The notes: generated by a model not told the origin, from the letters alone. 49,811 nt of DNA from Bacteroidales bacterium UBA4788 (GCA_002402965.1 DHGW01000084.1:15455-65265), one strand, 5' to 3'. Counted from the first letter of the stretch, positions 7,389-17,675 are shown. Numbers and translations: made by a program.

Positions 7389-9683
7389 ATGATCAGTAAA
7401 ATATCAGGAAATATTATTAAAAGATCTGCTTTGATATTAAGTATCGTGCTGATTCTGCTCTTTACTGCCCTGATGCCCCGGCAGATGTTTGCACAGCAGA
7501 CTGCCTCCAGGCCGAAGCTCGGCCTCGCCCTGAGCGGAGGTGGTGCGAAAGGACTGGCGCACATCGGAGTCTTAAAAGTGATGGAGGAGTCAGGTCTTAA
7601 ACCCGATTATATCACCGGAGTGAGCATGGGGAGCATCGTCGGAGGTATGTATGCCATGGGTTACTCCCCTGACAGCATTGCCCGTATGTTCAGTACATAT
7701 GACTGGGGACCGGCAATGTCCGACAGGATTTCTGAGAACAAGATCATCTTTCTAGAAAAAAGACATTTTCACAACAGCCTCATCTCTCTGCCAATCACAC
7801 GCACTTCAATCAAAATTCCCTCCGGACTTATCAGCGGACAGATGATTGAAAGCGGACTCAATCACTATTTCTGGCCGGCAGCTAGCATAACTGACTTCTC
7901 GGAACTGCCCATCCCGTTTCTTTGCCTCGCAACAGATGTGGTCACAGGCCAGCGGGTAGTCTTCCGGAGCGGGTACCTCCCAGATGCCATAAGGGCAAGC
8001 ATCGCCATTCCTACGGTTTTCACCCCGGTGCGCACTGACACGGCAGTGCTTGTTGACGGAGGGGTGATTCGCAATTATGCCGTTTCTGAACTGCGGGAGA
8101 TGGGGGCTGACATAGTAATAGGAATTTACGTCAGCTTCAGGGGTTACAAGGTAAAGGACCTCGAGTCGGCTTACGGCATCGTCAAACAGATAGGTCTTTT
8201 CACAAGCCTGGCAGACTACGAAGATCAAAAGAGACTGACCGATATAATGATCGAACCGGATCTTGCCGGTGTCAGCACGATGTCATTCAACAATGTCGAC
8301 TCAATCATCGAGAAGGGCTATCGCGCAGCGCTGAAATACAGGGAATCCTTCAAACGACTGGCTGATTCGCTCGACTCCTTCGGACCCCGGGAACCGGTTA
8401 TTCCGCTGCCTGAGGTAAGGTATTACCGGTTCAACAGTATCAGGGTCACAGGAAATGTACTGATACCTGATGCTCAGATTATCGGAGTCCTTGATATCAG
8501 TCCGGGCGAGAGTGTGGACCGGACCATCCTTGAGGAGAGAATAGAGCTTCTTTATGGTAAGAACTGGTTCGAAAAGATAAAGTACAGGATTATCCCGGAG
8601 GGGAATCTGCTGACACTGGAGATCGAGTGTATTGAACGACCCAGGGCAATGCTGTACGGTTCGCCACACTATGATCCGGTCCTCAGCGCCAGTGCGGTAA
8701 TCAGCCTGTCCGTCCGTGACCTGATCACTCCCCGTTCAGTTATCAATTTCGATTCCTTCATCGGGCAATTCTATCGCTTCAGATTAAGCGCCATCCAATT
8801 CGTGGACAGTAGCCAGAAGTTCGGGATTGAAGCCTCCTTCTTCGCAGACAACACCCGTTTCCCGCTCATCAAGCTTAAGAACGAGACGGGTCCCATGCTC
8901 AGCCAGAATTTTAACACCTCACTGGCGTTGAGCAAGCGACTGAGCCTCAATCATCTGATGACCCTCTCCGCATCCTTTGAGAATCAGCACCTCATACCTG
9001 ACTTCGTCACTGCCTCACAGATCAGTAGGTTATCATATGACTACCTGAAGTTTATGTACACCTATCAGGCTAATACTTTGGATCAGAAGCATTTTCCAAA
9101 CCAGGGCATCACTTATGGCATTTCGCTTGCCTCATCAAAGCTTGTCGGGGCGGCGGTAAAGGTGGCGTCAAGAAGATATTCATACAGTCCCGGGGATGAT
9201 GAATCACCCTTCTCCTTTGACCGTATCTATGGCACAAGAGCCTGGTTCAACACATACACCTCTCCCTCTGAAAAGGTTACGGTAAACATCGGAGGCGAAT
9301 TCCTTTTCTCAACCGGAACAGACTCGATCACCAAAGGCAATGACTTCTGGCTCCTTGGAGGGACGGTCGCTCTTACGGATCGCTCAATTGCAGCGGTTGG
9401 TTTTCATCCCAATCAGATAATGATCAGAAATATCGGGGGTGTCCGCTTCGGAACCGATATCGAGATCGCTTCTGACCTGCACCTCACCTTCGAAAGTAAT
9501 CTGTTCGCAATGACGGAATCTGACAGGGGTATAGGCTTCACCATTATGGGAGGATACGGTATCGGAGCAGGCTACATGACCGTGGCCGGCCCGATACGCA
9601 TCGGCATTATGCACGGTTTCTACGACAGGCAGCTGCTGTTCAAAAACATAAAAGGGTTCGTGAGCATGGGATTCACCTTCTGA
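7389..9683 (+). CDS. patatin-like phospholipase fused to an outer-membrane barrel
   Basis: 764 aa. An N-terminal hydrophobic signal (about 10-35) is followed by a patatin domain: oxyanion loop GGGAKG (50-55), nucleophile motif G77-V-S79-M-G and dyad DGG with D223. Residues about 345-410 resemble a POTRA domain, and the rest has alternating beta strands of a BamA/surface-antigen type barrel ending in an aromatic residue (GFVSMGFTF). This matches the type Vd (PlpD-like) layout, in which the lipase is exported and held by its own barrel. All catalytic residues are present. It stands alone, with no convincing promoter or terminator seen. Confidence 0.9.
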   Translation: MISKISGNIIKRSALILSIVLILLFTALMPRQMFAQQTASRPKLGLALSGGGAKGLAHIGVLKVMEESGLKPDYITGVSMGSIVGGMYAMGYSPDSIARMFSTYDWGPAMSDRISENKIIFLEKRHFHNSLISLPITRTSIKIPSGLISGQMIESGLNHYFWPAASITDFSELPIPFLCLATDVVTGQRVVFRSGYLPDAIRASIAIPTVFTPVRTDTAVLVDGGVIRNYAVSELREMGADIVIGIYVSFRGYKVKDLESAYGIVKQIGLFTSLADYEDQKRLTDIMIEPDLAGVSTMSFNNVDSIIEKGYRAALKYRESFKRLADSLDSFGPREPVIPLPEVRYYRFNSIRVTGNVLIPDAQIIGVLDISPGESVDRTILEERIELLYGKNWFEKIKYRIIPEGNLLTLEIECIERPRAMLYGSPHYDPVLSASAVISLSVRDLITPRSVINFDSFIGQFYRFRLSAIQFVDSSQKFGIEASFFADNTRFPLIKLKNETGPMLSQNFNTSLALSKRLSLNHLMTLSASFENQHLIPDFVTASQISRLSYDYLKFMYTYQANTLDQKHFPNQGITYGISLASSKLVGAAVKVASRRYSYSPGDDESPFSFDRIYGTRAWFNTYTSPSEKVTVNIGGEFLFSTGTDSITKGNDFWLLGGTVALTDRSIAAVGFHPNQIMIRNIGGVRFGTDIEIASDLHLTFESNLFAMTESDRGIGFTIMGGYGIGAGYMTVAGPIRIGIMHGFYDRQLLFKNIKGFVSMGFTF

Positions 9684-9767
9684 ATCCCGGACACCTTCTG
9701 TCTGAACTACCTCAATGGCTTGATTGTTGTCTTTTATATGAAGGAATTTACCTCTCATTAACAGAAT

Positions 9768-12008
9768 ATGAACATCAATACTGTCATATTGCAGCACAGG
9801 AGCGTATGCAATCTCATCGTACGGAGAAAGGTCAGGCAGAGCTTTGAGATTATGGCTGATATGCTTGATAATGTATCTGTTGGCGGACTCAGGGATGAGT
9901 TTGCAGAGCTGCGTATGACCTACCGGAATATTCTCAAATACACCGTGGAGGGAATTCAGGATCCGGAAAGACAAAAGGTTTACAGTAAACTATTGCAGAA
10001 TATTCTCAGGTTGAACGACAAAATAAAACAGGACATTTTGGCACGTCATTCCGGATGGTATACTTATTCTGTCAGAGCCAGGGAGCAGAATGAGGAGAGA
10101 CTCCGGGGGGGTACAATCATTCAAAGCGTCGATGACCTCGTCTTCAAATCCCGCCTTGATGATCTGCTTGCATCTGCGGAGATAGGTAAAACAGATCCGG
10201 ACGGCGAAACCTCCAGGGAGACGGAACGGATGTCCGGAATAATATTCAACCATCTATGGCTGACCGACTATTACGGTGAAGCTGAGGAGAGTCTCATGGA
10301 CCTGCTTATCGGTTCAGACCGTTTTGCCTGGCATGAAATAGCCTCTTTTGTCAGCGCAGTTACCCTCAGCAGTCTGCGTCTCTGGGACCCTGGCAAGATA
10401 AGACTCCTTTCCAGACTCACCACTGATGTTACGCCTCATGTTGCTGAAAGGGCGGTGACAGGTCTGATTTTCAGCCTTCACTACTATGATGACCGTCTCA
10501 CCCTCTATCCGGAGGTCATGAAGATGATCAGGGAACTCGCAGAAAACGGAAACTTCAGAGATAGGTGCCGCATAGTTGTGCTCCAGGCCATAAGATCACG
10601 CTACACTGAGAAACTGACCCGCAGGATGAATGAGGAGATACTTCCCAAGGTGGTCAAGCTCAAGCCACGCATAGAGGAGAAGCTCGATCTTGACAGGATC
10701 CTCGGAGATAATCCCGAGGAGGGACAGAATCCTGACTGGTCTGAAATGTTCTCCGGCTCCGAAGAGATGTTTAAAACAATGGAAGAACTGACCAATCTTC
10801 AGATGGAGGGTTCAGATGTGTACATGTCGGCTTTCTCGGGGCTGAAGCAATTCGACTTTTTCAGGGAGATGCGCAACTGGTTCATTCCTTTCTACCCTGA
10901 TCATGAGGCAGTAGACTCTGTTTACAAGGATGAAATCCTGGGTCCTGCCATCAATGAACTGGCTGAAGCCCTTTATAAGACACCTTTTATCTGCAACTCC
11001 GACAAATATTCCCTCATTCTTAACATGAAATACCTCCCTGCCGAACAGAAGAGCATGATGCTCAAGGTATTCAGGATGGAACTTGAGGGGCTTGAGCAGA
11101 TGAAATATGACAGTGAACTTACTGATCCCTCTGCGCTCTTCAGGACTACGGTTACTCAGTACGTGCATGACCTCTACCGGTTTTTCAAGCTCTCCGGCTT
11201 CAGAAACGAATTTGACGACTTCTTCACCGGCAGGCTTGACATCTACAACTCTGTTTTCTACAGGGAGACGTGCGGATCTGCCGCCAATGACAGGTCACTG
11301 GCAGACTACTTCTTCAGCAAGGAGTATTATGAAGATGCCCTGGCTCTCTACCTCACCATCCTTAAGACGGTATCGGATGATGCTGAGCTATTTGAAAAAG
11401 CCGGTTACTGTTATCAGAAAGCCGGTGAGTTTGAAAAGGCACTTGAAAAATACTCTCGCGCAATCATTATTGAGGCCCGTACCTGGACCCTGCGAAAGAC
11501 CGGGCTCTGCCTTCGCAAGCTCGGAAGGCCTGCCGAAGCGCTCGAATCATACCGCAGAGCCCTGCTGAACGAACCTGATGACCTGAATACAATACTCATG
11601 ACCGCTCATTGCTGCCTGGATACGGGGAATTATGAGGAAGCCCTGAAACACTATTTCAGGATTGAATATGAAAAACCAGGCAACTCAAAGGTACTCAGGC
11701 CAATAGCCTGGTGTTACATTGTCACCGGCAAATATTCTGAAGCGGAGAAATATTTTGAAAGACTTTCCGAAACGGGACTTACACCATTTGACAGGATAAA
11801 CATGGGTCACCTCGCTCTCTGTCAGGGAAATACACGGAAGGCGGCTGAATATTACATTAGTGCCGTGGCCGGCGGAGAATTGACATCAGAGGCATTCATA
11901 AATGCCTTCAATGATGATATCCCGGTCCTTGCCTCAAACGGAGTCAATCCTGACGATCTGCCTATCGTACTGGATTATGTCCTGATGAACCTGAAAAAAG
12001 AAACCTGA
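9768..12008 (+). CDS. TPR-repeat protein of unknown function
   Basis: 746 aa, no signal peptide, so probably cytoplasmic. Residues 1-500 are mostly helical and not recognised by me; the C-terminal third (about 505-700) contains roughly five to six tetratricopeptide repeats with the usual A/G-Y-F-A-P pattern (for example DALALYLTIL, KALEKYSRAI, EALESYRRAL). Such proteins are scaffolds; the partner is unknown. Other ATGs lie further in (MADMLDNV at about residue 29), so the true start may be later. Its 3' end overlaps the convergent LysM gene by 47 nt. Confidence 0.8.
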   Translation: MNINTVILQHRSVCNLIVRRKVRQSFEIMADMLDNVSVGGLRDEFAELRMTYRNILKYTVEGIQDPERQKVYSKLLQNILRLNDKIKQDILARHSGWYTYSVRAREQNEERLRGGTIIQSVDDLVFKSRLDDLLASAEIGKTDPDGETSRETERMSGIIFNHLWLTDYYGEAEESLMDLLIGSDRFAWHEIASFVSAVTLSSLRLWDPGKIRLLSRLTTDVTPHVAERAVTGLIFSLHYYDDRLTLYPEVMKMIRELAENGNFRDRCRIVVLQAIRSRYTEKLTRRMNEEILPKVVKLKPRIEEKLDLDRILGDNPEEGQNPDWSEMFSGSEEMFKTMEELTNLQMEGSDVYMSAFSGLKQFDFFREMRNWFIPFYPDHEAVDSVYKDEILGPAINELAEALYKTPFICNSDKYSLILNMKYLPAEQKSMMLKVFRMELEGLEQMKYDSELTDPSALFRTTVTQYVHDLYRFFKLSGFRNEFDDFFTGRLDIYNSVFYRETCGSAANDRSLADYFFSKEYYEDALALYLTILKTVSDDAELFEKAGYCYQKAGEFEKALEKYSRAIIIEARTWTLRKTGLCLRKLGRPAEALESYRRALLNEPDDLNTILMTAHCCLDTGNYEEALKHYFRIEYEKPGNSKVLRPIAWCYIVTGKYSEAEKYFERLSETGLTPFDRINMGHLALCQGNTRKAAEYYISAVAGGELTSEAFINAFNDDIPVLASNGVNPDDLPIVLDYVLMNLKKET

Positions 12009-13965
12009 CCGTATCCTGCTGTCCCTTTTCTTCAATGACCGGCCCCGGCCATGGTCTCTTAATCTCAATGGTCATATCCCTGCGGTAGTGGAGGATGAAT
12101 ATCCCCCCGTTCTCGTAGCCGTTTTGCCGGCTGTCACGTCTGAAGTCCGGTTCCAGACATAGCAGGGCGGGATTGAACGTTCCCGGGTCCCTGAGGAACT
12201 CCTTGCCACCGGTGGCTATACCGGCGATAAAATACCATGCTATGTCGAAGCCCCGCCATGCAAAGCTCTCGGCCATGGGTTCAGTCCTGAATTTCTTCAT
12301 GAACATGGAACTGAAGGCTTTTGCGGCAGGTGACTCAAAGTCGACATAGCTTTCAGCAGGTATTAACAGTTCGAGATCATAATAATACTTCAGGTCAATC
12401 GTCTCAAGCCCTCTTATCTCAGGATAACCCAGCACCTTGATGTTATACCGTTTTGTGAGACCGTGAAGGGCGGAAAAGGCCGAACTGACAACAGGAGTCT
12501 GGGTTGTGGCCATGACAATGATATTCTCACGATCCGGGTCAAGCAGGTTCTCCAGTGCCGAAACATTGCTGTAGACGTTCCGTTTTGAGGTTATCCCGCT
12601 GAAGTGATGTGCAACCAGTCTGCCATTGCCGGCAGCAGAGGTATCCATGGAAGCATCTGCTACCTTCCGCCACAGTGCGGAGGTGGCAGGATCATACATT
12701 GCGCTGTCAGCGTGGAGGAAGATCACCCTGCTGTCAGGATGAGACCTCAGCTCGCTGGCCATGTGGTCACGGATCACGGATTCCGAGGGAAATACCCGGT
12801 AAAGGGTAGGTTTGTTTTCAACAATATTCTGGTCCCGCAGCGGCACAGGCGAGACAAAGGGAATATCCCTCAGCGTGGCCCAGGCTGCGATCTGCCCCAG
12901 ATGGTATGAAAAGACCGGTCCGATAATCAGATCTGCACTGTTCAGCACTCCTGACATCAGGAGTCTGTCAACAGAAATAGTGTCTGAACCGGTATCATAT
13001 ACGTCCAGTTCAACGGCCAGTCCCAGTGACCGCAGGCTGTCAACAGCTATCAGGATACCTTCATACGCCTCTATGAAAGGAAGACTGCCGTCATAGATAG
13101 AGCCGGCTGACATGGTCTCCGCCTGGTAAATCGTGTTTCCCTGTGAATCTGTGCGTGTAGAGTCAGTATAAAACCTGGAGCTGTTTTCCCTGATAAAAAA
13201 TGGCAGCAGGACAGCTACCCTTACGGAACCGTGAAGACTTTCTATTTCCGTCCTGTTACCAGGCACCGTAAAGACCTCTGTATCAACTGCAGCAACAATG
13301 GTATCCGGTGATATGGTATCTGCCGGCGTCTCGTAGATCTGGTCCCGGGCTCTTTGCTCTGACTGCCGGGAAGAAATCTTCCTGCGAGGAATCATCAGAA
13401 TATCGCCCTCATGGGGGAAGAGCAGGCCCTTATTGGCTCTCTTCAGATCCCTGACAGAAATGCCGTATTCAACGGCAATCGTCCCCAGGGTCTCGCCTCT
13501 CCTGACACGGTGATATATATAACGTTCATCCCGGGTATTCACAGCCGTAGCCGGCTGTGTGCGCTGTTCTGCGGACGAGACAGGTTGTCTTCCGGCATTT
13601 GCCTGGCCATTTGTCTGCGCCGGCACATTCACTGATGAGTTCTTCATGGCAGCCTGACCCTGCGCAACGGCAGCCGCAGGTATCCTGAGCATCTGTCCCT
13701 CCCTGATGCCGTTGTCAGCTATGCCGTTCTCACGGGTAAGCAAGTCAACGGTTACACTGTAAGCTCTGGCAATTGAATACAGTGTCTGACCCTTTTCTAC
13801 AAGATGCATGTAGTAAACCTTACCTTCAGTAACGATCTTCTCCGTGGAGATCTCGACAGGAACCGGCACCTGTGCTTCAAGCGACGCCGGCACCGTCATT
13901 ATCGCCATCATCAGCAGAACAGCTGCCTGCCTCACGAAGAAAACTCTCTTTTTCCCGTTCATCAA
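11962..13965 (-). CDS. LysM protein with periplasmic-binding-protein (type 1) domain
   Basis: 667 aa, exported: signal sequence about residues 8-32 (VRQAAVLLMMAIM...ASLEAQ). Two LysM domains at about 50-97 (GQTLYSIARAYSV) and 150-195 (GETLGTIAVEYGI) should bind peptidoglycan. After a Thr/Ser-rich linker, residues about 248-640 resemble a type 1 periplasmic-binding (LivJ-like, branched-chain amino acid receptor) fold beginning VRVAVLLPFF. No ABC transporter genes lie nearby, so the binding fold may serve a cell-wall role. The 3' end overlaps the TPR gene by 47 nt. The start may be the second Met, three bases in. Confidence 0.85.
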   Translation of the reverse strand: MMNGKKRVFFVRQAAVLLMMAIMTVPASLEAQVPVPVEISTEKIVTEGKVYYMHLVEKGQTLYSIARAYSVTVDLLTRENGIADNGIREGQMLRIPAAAVAQGQAAMKNSSVNVPAQTNGQANAGRQPVSSAEQRTQPATAVNTRDERYIYHRVRRGETLGTIAVEYGISVRDLKRANKGLLFPHEGDILMIPRRKISSRQSEQRARDQIYETPADTISPDTIVAAVDTEVFTVPGNRTEIESLHGSVRVAVLLPFFIRENSSRFYTDSTRTDSQGNTIYQAETMSAGSIYDGSLPFIEAYEGILIAVDSLRSLGLAVELDVYDTGSDTISVDRLLMSGVLNSADLIIGPVFSYHLGQIAAWATLRDIPFVSPVPLRDQNIVENKPTLYRVFPSESVIRDHMASELRSHPDSRVIFLHADSAMYDPATSALWRKVADASMDTSAAGNGRLVAHHFSGITSKRNVYSNVSALENLLDPDRENIIVMATTQTPVVSSAFSALHGLTKRYNIKVLGYPEIRGLETIDLKYYYDLELLIPAESYVDFESPAAKAFSSMFMKKFRTEPMAESFAWRGFDIAWYFIAGIATGGKEFLRDPGTFNPALLCLEPDFRRDSRQNGYENGGIFILHYRRDMTIEIKRPWPGPVIEEKGQQDTVRFLFSGSSGHNPVR

Positions 13966-14003
13966 AAATGCGATTCTTTAATTAAACAACCCCCGAAATT
14001 TCT

Positions 14004-14960
14004 TCACTTCTTCATCTCCTTAAGGTAGCCGTCCACGTTACTCTCAATCCTCTGCAGGGGATCCTCCGTATCAGCCTTAACAAATTCCCTGCCGGTAATT
14101 CTTTCATAAAGCTCAATGTACCGATCCGATATCTCCCTGACAATCTGCTGGGTCATCTCCGGCACCTTCTCGCCGCTTCTTCCATGGAATCCGTTAGCCA
14201 TAAGCCACTCCCGGACAAACTCCTTCGAGAGCTGTCTCTGCTGTTCACCCCGGTTGAACCTCTCCTCATATCCCTCTGAATAGAAATACCTGGAGCTGTC
14301 AGGCGTGTGAATCTCATCTATCAGGTATATCTTCCCGTCCCGTTTGCCGAACTCATATTTGGTATCTACTAGAATCAGACCCTGTTTGGCGGCTATCCCG
14401 GAACCTCTCAGAAAGAGCTTCATTGAGTACTCTTCGAGCTTGTGGTATTCCTCCTCTGAGACAAGACCCGTCCTGATGATCTCAGCGGCAGAAATATCCT
14501 GATCATGCATTCCCTGCTCCGCCTTGGTTGTAGGCGTTATGAGCGGTCTGTCAAACCGCTGGTGCTCCCTCATCCCTTCAGGGAGAGGAATCCCGCATAT
14601 CTCTCTGGCTCCTGATTTGTATAGTCTCCACGAACTTCCGGTCAGGTATCCCCTGACAATCATCTCTACCGGGTAGGGCTGACACCTAACGCCTACCGTC
14701 ACATTGGGATCAGGGGTGGCTATGTTCCATACGGGAACTATGTCGCTCACCATCTCAAGGAACATTGTTGCTATCTGGTTGAGAACCTGCCCCTTGTAAG
14801 GAATACCCTCAGGAAGTACCACATCAAATGCCGAGATCCGGTCCGTGGCGACCATGAGAAGGTATTTGTCCTCAATATTGTAAACGTCGCGGACTTTACC
14901 ACGGTAAACTCCCTTCTGACCCGGGAAGCTGAAATCTGTTCTGGTAATAGCCTGTGTCAT
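14004..14960 (-). CDS. purC: SAICAR synthase (phosphoribosylaminoimidazole-succinocarboxamide synthase)
   Basis: 318 aa. Joins CAIR and aspartate with ATP in purine synthesis. Family signatures: GKVRDVYNIEDKYLLMVATD near the N-terminus, RISAFDVVLPEGIPYKG, and YEFGKRDGKIYLIDEIHTPDSSR in the second half. Full length for the longer (about 300 aa) PurC type. It lies 6 nt downstream of phoH on the same strand, so the two are likely cotranscribed; no other purine gene is in the window. Confidence 0.97.
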   Translation of the reverse strand: MTQAITRTDFSFPGQKGVYRGKVRDVYNIEDKYLLMVATDRISAFDVVLPEGIPYKGQVLNQIATMFLEMVSDIVPVWNIATPDPNVTVGVRCQPYPVEMIVRGYLTGSSWRLYKSGAREICGIPLPEGMREHQRFDRPLITPTTKAEQGMHDQDISAAEIIRTGLVSEEEYHKLEEYSMKLFLRGSGIAAKQGLILVDTKYEFGKRDGKIYLIDEIHTPDSSRYFYSEGYEERFNRGEQQRQLSKEFVREWLMANGFHGRSGEKVPEMTQQIVREISDRYIELYERITGREFVKADTEDPLQRIESNVDGYLKEMKK

Positions 14961-14966
14961 TGTTCT

Positions 14967-16016
14967 TTAGATTGATTTTTTCAATTCCTCATTTCTGTTC
15001 TTTTCTTCGGCATCATAAGCCCTTACGATGTTCTTTACGAGCCGGTGACGGACAATATCACTTTCGTCGAAACGGATGATCGAAATTCCTTCAATGCCCG
15101 ACAGGAGCCTCATTGCCTGCAACAGTCCCGATTCGGTCCTTCTGGGCAGGTCGATCTGTGTCGTATCACCTGTCAGGATGAATTTGCTGCTCACCCCCAT
15201 CCGTGTGAGGAACATCTTGAGCTGGCTTACGGTTGCATTCTGAGCTTCATCAAGTATGACGAAGCTGTTCTCCAGTGTCCGGCCTCTCATGAATGCAAGG
15301 GGTGCTATCTGTACCGTGCCGTCATCGATCCACTGTTCCAGCTTGCGGAATGGTATCATGTCATGCAGGGCATCATACAATGGCTGAAGATAGGGATCAA
15401 GCTTGTCCCTCATGTCTCCCGGAAGAAAACCCAGCCTCTCTCCTGCCTCAACGGCAGGGCGGGTGAGAACTATCTTCTTGACCTCATGGTTCTTCAATGC
15501 CCTGACTGCAAGGGCTATGGCGGTGTAGGTCTTACCCGTACCGGCAGGGCCTTCCGCGATGATCAGGTCATTGAGGCTGTACTCCTTTACGAGCTGCAGC
15601 TGATTTACTGTCCTGGCGCGCACCGGTTTTCCGTTTGTACCAAAAACCAGCGCATCCTCAAAGTCTCCGCTGGCAGCCGTGCGCATGTGATCATCATCGA
15701 GGAGAAGCCGTTCCAGGTCGTCCTCATCAAGGCGGTTATAATGCCTGTAATAGTCAATGAGTTCTGTCATCCTGTCGGCGAAGATGGCCACCTCATCAGG
15801 TTCGCCGATACATTTTATTTCATTTCCCCTGGCAATGAGCCTTATCTTCGGATAATAGCCCTGGATCTGGTCAAGCAGCCTGTTGTTGGGACCCAGCATG
15901 ACCACGGGGTCTATCTCGTCAAGCATTATCACTCTTTCTGTCATCCGCCTCTCTTCTCTCGTTCTTTCTTCGGGTTTCTCCTTGAATACCTTATGATCCT
16001 GGCCGTTTTTATTCAT
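14967..16016 (-). CDS. PhoH-family ATPase
   Basis: 349 aa P-loop protein with Walker A GPAGTGKT (156-163), Walker B VILDEAQN (253-260) and a following GDTTQIDLPRR motif typical of PhoH. An N-terminal KH-like region (residues 40-90) is usual for PhoH/YbeZ. YbeZ-type proteins are linked to RNA metabolism with YbeY, but ybeY is not adjacent. A later start at Met25 (15944, MTERVIML) is plausible because the first 24 residues are charged and not conserved in my experience of the family. Confidence 0.93.
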   Translation of the reverse strand: MNKNGQDHKVFKEKPEERTREERRMTERVIMLDEIDPVVMLGPNNRLLDQIQGYYPKIRLIARGNEIKCIGEPDEVAIFADRMTELIDYYRHYNRLDEDDLERLLLDDDHMRTAASGDFEDALVFGTNGKPVRARTVNQLQLVKEYSLNDLIIAEGPAGTGKTYTAIALAVRALKNHEVKKIVLTRPAVEAGERLGFLPGDMRDKLDPYLQPLYDALHDMIPFRKLEQWIDDGTVQIAPLAFMRGRTLENSFVILDEAQNATVSQLKMFLTRMGVSSKFILTGDTTQIDLPRRTESGLLQAMRLLSGIEGISIIRFDESDIVRHRLVKNIVRAYDAEEKNRNEELKKSI

Positions 16017-16055
16017 CCGTTATACCGCAAAGTAAGTTTATTTTTCGCAGAAGAC

Positions 16056-16063
16056 TATCTTTG
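16056..16063 (+). promoter_or_regulatory. candidate -7 promoter box upstream of the SAM hydrolase gene
   Basis: TATCTTTG matches the Bacteroidota consensus TAnnTTTG and lies 16 nt before the ATG at 16080; the -33 element is weak (TTTA with short spacing). Confidence 0.5.
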
Positions 16064-16079
16064 CTGTAACAAATTTAGA

Positions 16080-16874
16080 ATGCCGCTGATCACGCTTACC
16101 ACCGAGTGGAGGGAGGATGATTTCTTCAACGGGATACTCAGGGGAAAACTCTCCTCTGCCTGTCCCGGGACCGCCATTGTGAACAATGCAGGCGGAATAC
16201 CACCTCTTAATATAATGCACGGTGCATTCGTAATCAGGAACACCTACAGCCATTATCCGGAAGGCACAATCCACATCATATTCGTCAGCAGCGAGGGTAC
16301 GGGTGAACACCCCCACCTGCTTGTCAGATCACATAACCATTGGTTTATTGGGGCAAATAACGGAATGTTCAACCTGATCCTCAACACGGAGCCTGATCTG
16401 ATCATAGGCCTGGATAATAAGGAGAAAGATGATGAGATAACCCTGTTCGTCAGGGCCGCCGCTGCGCTTGTAAAGGGCATGGCACCGGAACGCCTTGGAG
16501 AAAAGATATCTTCGCTCTCCGAAAAGGTGCCGCTGAGAGCCACCATTGACCGCAACGTGATAATCGGGAGCGTCATCTTCATAGACTCCTACGGAAATGC
16601 AATCACGAACATTACCCGCGAGATCTTCTCCAGGGTGTTTGAGGGAAGGGACTTCAGGATACTGATCAAGAGCAACAATTACTTCACGGAAAAGATCAGC
16701 CGGTTATACAGCGATGAGCCAGTGGGGGAAATAGTCACCCGTTTCAACACCCTGGACCTGCTGGAGCTTTCCATCAACAGTGCTGATCTCTGCCAGTTGT
16801 TCGCGGTTGAAACCGGAGATGCTGTGAGGGTGGAAGCACGCAACGAGAGCCGGGAAAGCAACGGTCTGTTTTAA
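16080..16874 (+). CDS. SAM hydrolase / SAM hydroxide adenosyltransferase (DUF62)
   Basis: 264 aa. Members of this family split S-adenosylmethionine into adenosine and methionine with water, and are related to the SAM halogenases. Recognisable stretches: LTTEWREDDFFNG near the N-terminus, GANNGMFNLI in the middle and SVIFIDSYGNAITNI in the C-terminal domain. The reading frame stays open for a further 345 codons upstream, but that part is antisense to phoH. The ATG at 16080 follows a good -7 box, so I start there. mazG follows by 12 nt. Confidence 0.88.
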   Translation: MPLITLTTEWREDDFFNGILRGKLSSACPGTAIVNNAGGIPPLNIMHGAFVIRNTYSHYPEGTIHIIFVSSEGTGEHPHLLVRSHNHWFIGANNGMFNLILNTEPDLIIGLDNKEKDDEITLFVRAAAALVKGMAPERLGEKISSLSEKVPLRATIDRNVIIGSVIFIDSYGNAITNITREIFSRVFEGRDFRILIKSNNYFTEKISRLYSDEPVGEIVTRFNTLDLLELSINSADLCQLFAVETGDAVRVEARNESRESNGLF

Positions 16875-16886
16875 AACAATGATTAA

Positions 16887-17675
16887 ATGAGAGAAAAAGC
16901 AATCAGGGAATTCACAAGGCTGCTTGACATAATGGATGAGTTGAGAGAGAAATGTCCCTGGGACATGAAACAGACCAACCAGACGCTTAGGAAACTGACG
17001 ATAGAAGAGACCTACGAACTGGCAGATGCCATCCTTCAGGATGATAATGAGGCGATCAGGAATGAACTGGGCGACCTTATGCTTCATGTGGCATTTTACG
17101 CAAAGATCGGATCAGAAAAAGGGATCTTCGGCATGGGCGAAGTCCTCGAAGGTATCAACAGCAAGCTGATATACCGCCATCCTCATGTTTTCGGTGATGT
17201 GAATGTAACAAGGGGCGCCCGCGAGGTGGAGGAGAACTGGGAGAAACTGAAGATGACAGAGCACTCCGAATTCAAGCCGGTACTCTCCGGCGTTCCCTCC
17301 TCCCTGCCGGCAACGGTCAAGGCAAACAGGATACAGGAGAAGGTGAGAGGTGTGGGCTTTGACTGGGAATCGCAGGAGCAGATATGGGACAAGGTCACCG
17401 AAGAACTCAACGAGTTGAAAGATGAAATTGCCTCAGGAAGAAAGGTTAATATTGAGGCTGAACTGGGGGACCTCTTTTTCACACTCATTAACGCTGCCAG
17501 GCTCTACGAGATTGATCCCGAATCAGCCCTTGAAAAGACCAACAGGAAATTCATCAGCAGGTTCAACTACCTGGAGCAGAAGACTCTGGCAAAGGGCCTG
17601 TCATTACGTGACCTGACCCTTGATGAGATGAATGTGATATGGGAGGAGGCCAAGCAATTTGACAAGCCGCTGTAG
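16887..17675 (+). CDS. mazG: MazG nucleoside triphosphate pyrophosphohydrolase
   Basis: 262 aa with two MazG domains. Domain 1 begins LLDIMDELREKCPWD and carries the metal-binding set E40, E41, E44 and E60-x2-D63; domain 2 (about 165-245) has the equivalent EELNEL and ELGD pattern. It hydrolyses NTPs/dNTPs to NMP and PPi, a house-cleaning role. It starts 12 nt after the SAM hydrolase gene, so the two probably form one transcript. It converges on speB across a short spacer that holds a 12-bp palindrome (GCGGATATCCGC, 17707-17718). Confidence 0.95.
   Translation: MREKAIREFTRLLDIMDELREKCPWDMKQTNQTLRKLTIEETYELADAILQDDNEAIRNELGDLMLHVAFYAKIGSEKGIFGMGEVLEGINSKLIYRHPHVFGDVNVTRGAREVEENWEKLKMTEHSEFKPVLSGVPSSLPATVKANRIQEKVRGVGFDWESQEQIWDKVTEELNELKDEIASGRKVNIEAELGDLFFTLINAARLYEIDPESALEKTNRKFISRFNYLEQKTLAKGLSLRDLTLDEMNVIWEEAKQFDKPL

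Noticed and set aside
15045..16079. A 345-codon extension in frame with the SAM hydrolase gene
   Set aside because: It is entirely antisense to phoH and lacks family similarity; the hydrolase begins at 16080 after a -7 promoter box.
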